From positions 37,132,640-37,196,639 of the forward strand of contig NC_058342.1 in the NCBI RefSeq assembly GCF_905475395.1: a stretch of DNA of 64,000 nucleotides, in the 5' to 3' direction. This DNA is from Chrysoperla carnea. Taxonomy: Eukaryota; Arthropoda; Insecta; Neuroptera; Chrysopidae. Positions within the stretch are counted from its first letter, which is position 1. The number at the start of each line of letters is the position of its first letter. Below the pieces are notes generated by a model that ran no database searches, was not told the origin of the DNA, and saw only the letters and a program-made list of their open reading frames with translations. The translations under genes and the position numbers were made by a program. Below are positions 1 through 10,588 of this stretch, one piece after another.

Positions 1-1203
1 ATATCACTTATTGGCAATCGCTCATTTAAATCTATACGATGGCAAAACACGTCAAGCATTTATAACATCAGCGAAATTACGGGAGTACGATGATATTTTA
101 AGTGAAGAACAAGTTTATCGAATATTAGCGTTGACAAGTCGATTATGTGAAGTATTTTCGATGTGTTCGAAGGCATTTGTTAAGTTAATATCATCCGATC
201 AGGTAAATTACGCAAACTCGAATGTAATAGTAGTAAATGACAACCTCCTTAATAATAATAATATATGAGAGGCATGGGCGTCACCATGGGAGAGGCGGGG
301 TACAGGTAGGGGCAACTACAACTGGCGACACCCCTGAGAAGAGTAATGTAGCCTCTTGTCCCAGTGGGGGATTTAAGGGATTGGAAAAGTAACAATATTG
401 TTCTAGATAAAAAAGTCCGATTCAAATTTCCAATTCGTTCCGATTGAATTCCACTTTAATCCAATAGAACCCAATTCATATTTTCAATTCGATCTCATTC
501 ATGAATGGCAATCAATTGGAAAATTTTCGATTATTCTATTGGATTCAATCGGAATGAATTGGAAACTTTTTTCCAATTAAACCCGATTTATTTCAATTGA
601 ATTTCGATTCAAAATTTTAATTGGTGTTGCAATTGGAATGAAACAGAAACTTTTTTTACAATTCAATCCGATTCGCTCCGATTGGTTGAAGGTTAATTCT
701 AGAGACCCGCGCAAAATCTTCGCAAAATTCCAAACTTTTGCAGAGTCTCAAAATTCGTTATTTTCAGAATTTTCGAGTCGACCTCAACCTTGATTAAATT
801 TTGGATTCGTTAACATTGAATTAAATTAATTTACAGATTGGAGAAACCGAAAAAGAGCGTTACAAAACGATAGCAAACGATATATTTAAAAACCACTCGC
901 CAAAAGATAAACAAATTTTACGGAACGAATGCATCAGCTGCGAAACAATGATACCTGATTGGTAAATAATTATTATTTCTAAGCGGTACAATATTCAGAA
1001 TGTACCGTGTGTTTTTCTTTTGTAGGTATAGTGTTTGTCCAAGTTGTGATGTTCGATTCCCCACATGTTTAGCAACAGGTGTACCAATAATGGATCCAAA
1101 ATTGATATGGACTTGTTGGAATTGTTTTGAGAATGCGGACGTTCGTGAAATGGCCAAATATAATTTGTGCCCGCTTTGTAGACAACCAAAAATAAGTCAA
1201 TAA
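1..1203 (+). CDS. WDR35: Intraflagellar transport WD-repeat protein, C-terminal exons (IFT121/WDR35-like), 5' truncated by window edge
   Basis: Three exons join in frame: 2-202 (the frame is open to the left edge), 837-961 and 1026-1203, ending in TAA at 1201-1203. Donors are GTAAAT at 203 and 962; acceptors are TTTACAG at 836 and TTGTAG at 1025. The encoded tail has the repeat-type helix CSKAFVKL, then ANDIFKNHSPKD, then a cysteine-rich end with four CxxC pairs (CISC, CPSC, CWNC, CPLC) that looks like two zinc ribbons, plus the motif FPTCLATGVPIMD. This layout is typical of the C-termini of the IFT-A proteins IFT121 and IFT122, which act in retrograde transport in cilia; in insects these occur mainly in sensory neurons and sperm. 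I favour IFT121, but IFT122 or IFT144 cannot be excluded by eye. The rest of the gene lies to the left, outside the window. The first intron carries an AT-rich dispersed repeat. Confidence 0.8.
203..836 (+). repeat. Intron with a copy of the CCCTGATAAAA repeat family
   Basis: This 634-bp intron of the IFT gene holds an AT-rich element at about 399-690, rich in CCAATTC and TCCGATT words in both orientations. It shares long stretches with the elements at 11032-11303 and 2617-2700. The best copy, at 11032, has CCCTGATAAAA at one end and its complement at the other, which suggests a MITE; the outer ends here are degraded. Confidence 0.55.
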
Positions 1204-4200
1204 ATCCATTTTTGGAAATACAATTTTGAATTTTTTTTCCACAAAAACCTCCCAGTTTTGAACCCTTTGCAGAGCTCCCTTTAAATTTCTTATCAGTTCT
1301 TATTCTTAGGAGGCTTTTTAAACTCCATAACCAAAGTTTGTTACATCCAAAGTGTACTTTTGGGTCATCAAAAAACCAAAATTTTTTCGTAAAAAAATCA
1401 CTCTTTTCGGAGGCGCCAGCAGGGGTTTTGTGGAAGATTTCCTGGAGTATACGGCATTCCTTATGTTTTTTGATCCGTAGAATGCATTTCTGAGGATTTC
1501 AAATTTCCATAATTCCAATTTTTATGCATTTTTTGTCGAAAAATACGGATTGTGGTGAACAACCAAGCAAAAAAAAAAATCAAACTTTTTGGAAGAATTT
1601 GCAGGGGTTCTGTGGAAGATTTAGTGAAAGTATGGGTCATTCCTTGTATGAATTTTCATACATTTTTTATCGAAAAATACGGATTGTGGAAAACTGACCG
1701 AGTAAATGGGTCTAAAACTACCAAAATTCAATTCTATGGGTCAAACCCTTTTCAGAGCCCACAAAACTAGAGCCAGTGCTTGAAATATCTGTAAAAAAAA
1801 AATAAAAATCGAAAAACTTTACACGGTACATTTTTTTATTGATTTCAGAACAAAAATAAATTTTGAAAATTTTCTCACAGGCCTGAGTTTTTGTTTTGCT
1901 GAATTTTATACAAATTATTATTTATTTAAAAGGAAAATCCTCTCCGCACATTCTTACACAAAAATTTTTACATTTATTCTTGGGATCAAAATTTTGCAGT
2001 AAAATGTAGGTTAAAGACTTTCCACTTGAAACAGAGTTTTTATTTAATTTAATCAGTCAGAATGCTGCACATCAGTATTACGCATGCGCCAACTTTGTGA
2101 TATGTATTTCTCTTTTTAAATTTATTTTAATATTATGCGGAATGATTGATTGATTGATTTTTATTTTAGAATAGATCAAGATTTTTGGTCGTTACCAATT
2201 ATAGATTTCAAAAAAAAAAATTATTATGCTTATAAGGTCCTTAAAACTAATAATTTCAAACAAAATCATACTTAAATGTTCAACTCCGACGAAAAACCAA
2301 ATACGTCACGTTCTGATAACTTTGTTTTTTAATTGTGTGCTGTCGACAAAGCATATATTGTTTGAAACTGACAATTACCTAACGGACACAGCATAAAGTG
2401 TAGTTGTTATCCACCGATGTAAAATGAATGAGAAATTTGTCTCAAAATAAACCTTATATCGAAAATGTCTGAAGATCAGCTAAAAATCGTAGAATTATCA
2501 GCCACATTTTGACATCAAAAAATGTTCTCTAACTCGAAAAAAGAGTTTCTTGTTTTTATTGACTCGATGGCCTAGAAAAACTTTAAACTCCTCACTTCTT
2601 CTTTAATGATTTGCACGCCCTGATAAAAAAGTCCGATTAATGAATCAGAATTTTCCAATTCATTCCGATTCATTATCATTAAAACCAATTAAAGAAACGA
2701 ACATTTAAGGATCATTTTTGAAATTATTATCCCATTCTTATCTTAATATTATGTAGAAACATGAAACCCATAATTGTAACATGTATGCAGTGGCAAGAAA
2801 AATTAGCTTCAATTTGGCGTAGCCACTTTTCCAGTATTTTGAAAATTTTAGTATAAATTGGCCAACAATCTACACTACAAATATACATCCCAAATTATTT
2901 CATAAAAAAAAAAGGAAAAAAATAACAACATTGGCCAAAGTTTAAAAACAATTGACTATCAAAGAGGTCACTATCAAACGACCTGACCCTGTGACCTCTG
3001 TTTAAACAGAAAAGATTCACTATATACATATTTTTAAAAAGAAAAGTCCTCTATATTAAAATAAACCCATTTCTAAAAATAAGAATTCTTCTTTTATTGA
3101 TATAGACGGGGTGGGTGGGGGTTGGAGAGACGTTGGATGTTGGACGGGGGGAATTAGGGCTTGGAATTTACATGTAAAGCACCACTTTGCTATATAAACG
3201 TACATTTTTTTACGTTTTGGCAGTTAATACAGGGTTGGATGGATGACATTTAACACATATACAAGTTTTGTGAGATCATTTTGAAGAAGAAAGAATAGTC
3301 CAGAATGTCCTGAAGAACTATTCCGGAAGACCATGATCATTCATCGGTCTCACTTCTGAATTGGAAGCTATTGAAAACAAATGTGTCCAAATATCAAGAT
3401 ATTATGGACCAAAATGGTCGAAATTCTGCACATTTTGGATAGATCCTAATGGCTGGTGTTAAATTTACCAATAAAAATGATGTATTTGTTGGGGCCACTC
3501 TGTAGTTTACGACATTAAATTTACATAGATTACAAACATGTGAAAACGTGATAGGATTCCAAAATTTTCTTTTATAAATCGCTTATCGTTCGATTAATCA
3601 ACAAACTCAGGTTGGCGATCGAATTGTTCATCTGAAATTTTGAAGAAATCTGTATTTGCGTCAAAAAAAAACCATTAATTAGGATAAATCGAACTCAAAA
3701 ATGAGATTTTGTGGCTAAAATCAATGTCATATATATACATTTCAAGATTTCGACGAAGAATCAATCAGGTCTTCGAATTTCTAATTTTAAAAACTAGAAA
3801 GATATTGTTTTTAAACCATTTTAGAATCTCAAAATTGTTTGACATTTCCAGATTTCCAGGTTGATCGCCAATCCTATTCAAAATTGGAAAAATCCACTGA
3901 GGTTTTCCCGTTTTCCCCAATTGCGTGGCACAATGAATTATAATGAAAGTTGATTTTCTTAATATTTCATCACAGCCAATTTGAATTACAGGAAAACTCC
4001 CTAATTTCTTCCCGATTAATGAATTTCTTTGAAACATGTTGAAATCTTCTAAAATATTAGCAACCCTGATAAGTAATGACGTCATATGCAAACGGAAACT
4101 TTTTATTTTTTAGGCAGTTGATCTCAAATCTTGAGAAAATCAAAAAATACAACAAATTTTGTTGAGTTTTGGAGGTTTTGAAGGATACACTGAATGGTTT

Positions 4201-4274
4201 TTTATGATTTATTATGATTTATCTGGAATTAGAGCTGTAGAGCTTTAGAGCTGTAGAGTTGTAGACTTTTAGAT
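1204..4274. other. Intergenic region with dispersed and local repeats
   Basis: I see no convincing coding exon between the IFT gene and adenylate kinase 2. At 1330-1760 is a diverged local repeat, in which the words GCAGGGGTTnTGTGGAAGATTT and TCGAAAAATACGGATTGTGG recur about 140-180 bp apart. At 2330-2600 is a copy of a dispersed family carrying ATTGTTTGAAACTGACAAT. At 2617-2700 is a partial CCCTGATAAAA element. A short G-rich run (GGGGTGGGTGGGGG type) sits near 3108-3155. Open frames such as 3765-4091 have no recognisable protein features. Confidence 0.5.
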
Positions 4275-6384
4275 TTAGGCTGTACTTTTAAAACGCATGC
4301 ACCTCATGAATATTGAATCGATACTTTGAAATACAGCACCAGCTGATTGGGCGGCATCGACTCGATGATGGATATGTTTACGTTGATAGTAATCGACTAA
4401 AGGAGTTGTTTGAGTATGATAAGTATTTAAGCGTTTGATTAATGCTGCAGCATTATCATCCGAACGACGAATTAATGGTTCACCAGTTATCTGTAAAACA
4501 AAAATTTATTTAATTAATAGGGTATTCCATTATTTTTGATAAAGTACTTCAAAATGTTGATTTTGCTAATAAAAAGCAACCAAAAATTTATTTCGGAAAA
4601 ATACACAAACTTTCTTGCCAAAAACTTAAATTTTAAACCTTTTTTAAACTGTCTAAAACGCATGCATCTAATTTGATGATGTAATATTTGTATCACTATA
4701 CGAAATAACACAAATAAGTTTGACAGATATATTCATAGACATCTGATTATAATAAATATAAATACTTATTATCTATGTTTATATTATACCCAGCTGTCTA
4801 CACTGAACTAATTGATGGTCTATGGCATCACAGCAGGGCTTACCCGCGTTTTAGGTTACGTGTTTTCAAATTTCATGATTTATTTTTGACTAACGATAAT
4901 ACCATATTTGATATCCATATTATAAACGAAACGGAGAGTTGTTTGGTCAAATACTGGACATTCGGCGAAGTACAAGGCCGGAGTGCCGGATATTCGACCC
5001 GGTATTTTGATTTAAACAGTGACGATAACAAGTATGCGCCATATTTATTGTATTCGACTATTTAGGAGATCTTGAAACTGAAAAAGGCCGACCAAACATC
5101 TTCACACGTGAAGCTCATGACACTTTTTGGGGCTGTTTCAATGAATTACTCTCCGGTATCCGGCCGAATAGTAAAAACAATCCAAACACGTATTAATTGT
5201 GCCTTCCAAAATAATAAGAAATTAAATATTTTAAGGGGGTCCACCCATTTATTCATTATTAGGTCCGAAAAATCACTTATTTTGACAATAAAAGTTGATT
5301 TTCTTAACTTAAAGAAAAACTATTTTCACCAGCTCCGAGAACGGATTCGTAATATACGTAAAAAATGGTCTTTTCCTGGTGTTCTAGGAGAATTTTTACG
5401 AAGGGACGCTAAAGTGCAAACGAAATCCAAGATGCATTAAATTGAACAACATAACCTCAAATTAAGTTATTTTGAAATATTCATTTTTGACGTTTAATAA
5501 CATTTTTTGTACATTTTAAGCATATTTAATAAAAAATAAATTAATTAACAATCAGTTTTTAATTAACTTAACCCCTTTATCCATTTTGTAATCACCAAAA
5601 ATCATTTTAATTGACAGTTAAGAAAATTTTCGTTTAATAAATAAAAAACTATTAATTTTTCGTCAGATTCGACAACGAATTCGTAATTTACGTAAAAAAA
5701 TACTTGAATTTGGTTCTTTGCCTGATATCCTAGGATAATAGGTGCACGATATAGTGTCCGAATAAACTTAACGATAAAATATATGTAATAAATGAGAAGT
5801 TAAAACTTACATCATCGACCATATGAACTTTTGGCGGTTGAAACTCTTCATGATAAGATCGACCACTAGCTGGATGAATTAATCGTCCAGTAATTCGACG
5901 TACAAGTAAATTATCATCGATCCCAAATTCAATAACCGCATCCAACGGAGTTTTCCGTTCCTCTAATAATTTATCTAATTTTTCCGCCTGCGGTACAGAC
6001 CGTGGAAATCCATCAAGAAGGAACCCATTACTACATTCTGGCTTATCTAAATTCGTTGCAATTAAATCCACAACCAAATCATCACTCACTAATTTACCTT
6101 CGTCCATAACTTTTTTTAGTTCTTTACCAAGCTTGGAACCTGAAGAGGTTTCAGCTCGTAACATGTCACCTGTTGAAAGATGACATACACAGTATTTTTT
6201 CTTTAAAAGTGGTGCCTAAAAAAAATTTCACAAAATTAACCTAAAAATTATTTGAAAATATCTTAAGTTATGTAATCGTATTTACCTGTGTACCTTTTCC
6301 CGAACCAGGTGGTCCCAGTAAAACGGCATTAATGCCACGATCGACACTTTCATTCAATTTTGGTGCGGCTTGTGCTGGAGGCAT
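4275..6384 (-). CDS. Ak2: Adenylate kinase 2 (ATP:AMP phosphotransferase), 3 exons, 239 aa
   Basis: Coding exons on the minus strand are 6286-6384, 5811-6215 and 4275-4490, with donors GTAAAT and GTAAGT, acceptors TTTTAG and TTTACAG, and all junctions in phase 0. The product of 239 aa equals the usual AK2 length. It transfers phosphate between ATP and AMP in the mitochondrial intermembrane space and cytosol. Visible motifs are the P-loop [10 protein letters not shown] (about residues 24-33), the AMP-binding segment STGDMLRA (47-54), FLLDGFPRS (98-106) and a long LID beginning [16 protein letters not shown], which marks the long-form AK2 family rather than cytosolic AK1. The LID lacks the four zinc cysteines of bacterial forms, as expected for animal AK2. 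The ATG lies 21 codons before the core domain, a normal short N-terminus. The start is the only ATG in frame upstream of the P-loop. The last residues (after SIDSI) are poorly conserved in the family and may differ in alternative 3' exons. Confidence 0.95.
4775..5735 (+). pseudogene. Unrecognised coding-like fragments inside the last AK2 intron, with a duplicated exon-like motif
   Basis: On the strand opposite AK2, and inside its 1.3-kb second intron, several stretches look protein-coding but are interrupted. At about 5018-5188 one frame reads [17 protein letters not shown] followed by [17 protein letters not shown] and then TAA. At 5332-5400 a pyrimidine-AG is followed by [12 protein letters not shown]. 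At 5668-5735 another pyrimidine-AG is followed by [23 protein letters not shown] and TAA. The last two are clearly diverged copies of one exon; the first has a deletion and frame change. I do not recognise the protein. The pieces could be a decayed nested gene or a captured gene fragment. A functional nested gene with tiny introns is less likely because frames change and stop codons intervene. Confidence 0.35.
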
Positions 6385-9024
6385 GATTTCGTTTGAATTG
6401 TATTCGCACGGTAAATGTTAAAACAAGTGAACCAGCTACAGAAAAATTAATGAAAAATCACTTTTCACTTTGAATACTTGAATGCAATTTAGTTATATAT
6501 CAAAGCCATTTGTGATTTGATAAGCCAGGTTAAGTGGTGACCTTTAGAACGTGCTATTTCAAATACAAGTGCCAACACTACAAGCATATTACAAGGTTCA
6601 CACTCACGGCTCTTTTCATTGGCGCCAATTTTAAATTTTAACTAATATTCATTCGCTTTTTATTTAACAATCCATAAAATTATTCAATTACGATCACTCA
6701 TTTTATTTCTACGCTTCGATACAGTTATTTATTTTTAATTCGTCATTAAAAAAATATTTTTTTAAATATATCAATCTTTTATTTATTTAAAGTTGGGCTC
6801 AGCTTATTGCAACGTAAAACGCTGACGTTATGAATGGTCGTCTTTGAATTATGTACTCAATTCTTTGATTCTCTTTAATCAACACTGTCTTTACATGGTA
6901 TTTCAACAAATAACTCAGTCAATTATTTGTTTTCTTTAAAACACATGAGGTGTTGAGAATTACTGAGCATTATTTAAACACAACTTTTGTAAACTGAAAG
7001 CGTTAAATCGGCTCCAACTTGAAAAATACGTCCGTAAAATGTTCCAACGTTTGAAGTTTGTATGAGTAGAAATGACTCTTAACGCACAAAAAAGGGCGTC
7101 AAATTACAGAATCTTGCTAGAAAATTTGAAACGGATTTTATGATAGTGACCAAAAATTGTGCATCGTACGTATATTTGCAATTAAACAACAGCTATTGCA
7201 AATATACGTAACGTAACGTCAAACTACTTGATTAAACGTTATGACGTATAATTTTACGCACGATAGAATATGGATCGACGATTAAGAAAAATCTGATTAA
7301 TTATTAAAATTATTTAATTGATTTATTATTAAAATTACATATAGATGAAAATTTATTTAAATTTTAAGAAAATTTAGAAAATATCGTAGACGCCAATGTA
7401 CAAAAATTGCATTTGTTTATAATGGCATGGCATAATTAGTTTTTTTTTTACGTAACAAGATAGAATTCGAGCCGAGGTTATTGAAACATCCGATAAATTA
7501 TTAAAATTAAAAATGTTTTTGGACATAAATTAGTTGACGGATGTTTTTGTAAAGAAATTTAAAAAAGCGTTTATTAATCTTACAATTTGTACTTAAGTAC
7601 ACTCAGAATCCAAATAAAAGTTCCAACTTGAAATCCGAATTGAACATATATTGACAGCACAGTTTCAAATTTTAATGAGAGTAATAATGGTGGTGGAAAT
7701 GCGGGGGTGGGGGCGGGGGAGTGGTATTGTAGTTGGATAAAAAATAATATGAATAATATAAGTTACTCCTTCAACAAAGAATATATTTATTAATTAAAAA
7801 AAATGATATATTTGTTTTGAAATGGTTAACATTAAAATAATAGGTTTAGGGCCTTAGAGCCAGGCGTGAGGCATGCTTGCTCTTTAACAGCTCTTGTCAA
7901 AATCGTATCTACCTAAAAACTATTTAAAATACGAAACTTTTCATAGATGGCAACTTCTTCTTCAGAAGGTTTGGCAGGACTGAGATTTTGTAAATTGCCG
8001 AAGGGCGAGTGCATCTAGTTCTTTCTAATTCATCAACCTTGTCACACAATTAAAAATTTTGCAGGCCCTCTGAAAATGAAATTGCCGGATATGAAAATGA
8101 CTGCCGGTTTTGAAATGACTCAGTTATTACGATTATGTGGACGGTGAACGCCTGCTTAATGGCTCTAAAGTCTAAACCTATGAAACTATAAATATGATTG
8201 TTTTTACAATTAATTAAATCTTGATGAATTAATAATTAATAATTAGGTAATCAATGAATTATATTAATTACGTATAAAAAAAATATGGCACATAAACACT
8301 AGGAAATTATTTATCAAATATCTTTATCTTTAGATACATTTGGACCACTCATTACAGACAGACTCATTACACATTCACATGGAAGTCACATGCGGAGACA
8401 CCATTCCACTCCATGATAGTGATTTGAAATTCTATGATTATATCAAAAATTATCTCGAATTCGATTCTGATAAAAATTATTGTCTAGGACAAGTATGGCG
8501 AACCAAGGACACGCGACACAATATTTTGGGCACGCCATCGATCACAAAGTTCACTATAGAAGTAAAAAATTTTGAAAACTAGGAATTCGTTAGCAGACAC
8601 ATTTAACTGTGCGAAAAGCTGACTCGTGCTGTTTTAAACATGTTTTCATTTACCTGTGCCTGCGAGTCCTTATTTTTAGAAATGAGATTAAAAACTCGCT
8701 TAGAAACCGACAGATGACTCTAGTTCGTGTACACCTTTCACTTTTTAGTAATTCGTGTATATAACTTGTATACTTGTGTGATGTTGACAAAGCATCTATT
8801 GTTTGAAACTGATAATAACCTGGCCGACACAGTATTCTATAAAACACTTAAGGAATAAACTCCAGTGGTGCGTTGGAGCTGACATATACATTTTTTCCCA
8901 ATAATCACGATTTGACAGCAAATCTATGGCCTCATTAAACATTCCTTGATGCATAAAGGTTCGACACGGCTGTCATACGTCACTTACTGGCGGAGGTTTC
9001 AAATTAGAAATCGTTTTTTTTTAG
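6385..9024. other. AK2 upstream region and intergenic DNA
   Basis: The segment next to 6384 should hold the AK2 promoter and 5' UTR; I see no clear TATA or initiator. At about 6888-6955 is a solo end (ACATGGTATTTCAACAA and CTCAGTCAATTATTTG) of the TATACATGGTAT element family. A perfect 15-bp inverted repeat lies at 7167-7181/7196-7210. A G-rich patch lies at about 7690-7725. At 8340-8582 is an 80-codon frame beginning MDHSLQTDSLHIHMEVTCGD, preceded by TTTAG; it resembles nothing I know and could be chance or a stray exon. At 8715-8850 is a copy of the ATTGTTTGAAACTGA dispersed family. Confidence 0.45.
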
Positions 9025-9375
9025 TGCAATGAAGTGAAAAAAGCCGTAGCATTATGTACGAAACACAACGAATGGGAATTAGCTGTAAATTTAGCCAAAG
9101 AATATTCGATACCTGAAATGGATAGCGTTTTATCCGAGTACGTAAATCGTTTAATACAAGATAATCGTGTTCCACAAGCGATTGAAGTTTATCAAAAAGC
9201 GAATAAGTATTTAAAAGCAGCCATATTAGCTTATGACGTAAGTTTTATGTTTTGTTAACTTTTAGATTTTCATTGAAAACATTTATTTTAATTTTTCAGT
9301 ACGGCAAGGAATTTGCGAAAACTGCTCGCCACTCCTGCAGAGTTAAAATCGTTATCTGTAATGACTGGTCCATCA
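9025..9375 (+). pseudogene. Partial, frameshifted copy of an internal IFT121-like exon pair
   Basis: After a T-rich tract and TAG, 9025-9237 encodes 71 residues including VKKAVALCTKHNEWELAV, VPQAIEVYQKANKYLKAAIL and AYD, followed by the donor GTAAGT. This is the helical TPR-like repeat region that precedes the C-terminal part of IFT121/WDR35. A 62-bp intron ends in TTTTTCAG at 9299, and 9300 onward reads YGKEFAKTAR, then needs a one-base shift to continue TPAELKSLSVMTG, after which the similarity stops near 9375. In an intact gene these exons would lie upstream of the terminal exons at 1-1203, but here they lie downstream on the same strand. Intron retention shows a DNA-level copy rather than a retrocopy. 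The frameshift and lost continuation argue for a pseudogene fragment; a misassembled piece of the gene is the main alternative. Confidence 0.7.
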
Positions 9376-10588
9376 AAATTTATAATATTTTATATTTATA
9401 ACAAAACCAAATTTATATTAAAAAAAAAACTAAAATAATATTAATTAGGGCAAAGGGCGATGGCAAAACCAAGACACTAAAATTTTAACGCAAAAACTAT
9501 TTCCATGGAATTTTAAACTCATATATTTGATCATTTGAAGGAAGGTGATTACAAATCTCAATGGATTTCATAGAATTCGTGTTTATTCGATTTATTCATC
9601 AATTTTGGAGACATCAGAGACAAAAAAAGGAACCAGCCTTTTTGGAGGGTGAAGCTTTTCAATGCAAACTGACTAAAAGTATCAAAATAACTCATAAACG
9701 AAATTTCGGATCTCTATTTGATCTATTTGATGATTATAAATCTACTTTGAGGTTACGTTACTGAGGTAATTAATGTTTGGACAATTTCCAAAATTTTTCA
9801 GATGTAATAAGCTGTCTTACAATAATTTCACGTGATGGACGAAGGATTTAGAGTCGTAAAAGTATAAAAATGATGCATAGAAATAATTTTTGGAGGCGTA
9901 TAAGAAATATAAAGTGTTTGGTGTGCGCCTGCGCCTGCCCTAAAAATAAAAAAAAAACAATAATTTGATAACGAAGGATACATTTTGATCTTTATTACAA
10001 AAATAGTTTAATTTTTGTTTATAAATATTTTGTTGATGGCACATTAAAGTCTCTAATTAAACTAATGAATTGATTAACATGAAATACTACAGTATGATCC
10101 AGGGGAAAATTACATTTTACAAACATTAATTTGGTGTAGAGTTTTCTGGGCCCATCGATAATCACTTTTGAGAAACTTATGTGAAAACTTGGCCGTAAAA
10201 AATTTGTAAAATGTAATTTAAAAAAAAAAAAAACTTAACAATCCACTTGGGGGGGAAACCTAATCTTAATAACTGTACCAGCTGCCATTTTGAAATTATT
10301 TACAACTAAAAATTTACAGAACTGAAAGGGATTTGGAGTAAAGTTTATTAATTCCTAGTAATTTGTTTCATTTTGAAAAAAGGCATTTTTGTTAAAGGCA
10401 TTTTCTTGTTCATTTTAAAAAAATGTGTCGAGTTTGAATCCATCGATGAATCCCCAAAAACTTGGAGCGTATGTTAAACGTGTGATGTTCTTTTGAAGAC
10501 GATACGTGAATTTTTGAAAATTTCAAAGAAAATAATGAAGGCGTGAAAATCAAAACAAAATAAATATCGAGTTGTTTTTTTTGGAATG
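9376..10588. other. Intergenic DNA between IFT fragment and Rab32
   Basis: AT-rich DNA with homopolymer A runs. The 67-codon frame at 9561-9764 has no recognisable features. No RNA gene or clear repeat boundary was seen. The Rab32 3' UTR should occupy the right part, since that gene is transcribed leftward and stops at 10589. Confidence 0.4.
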
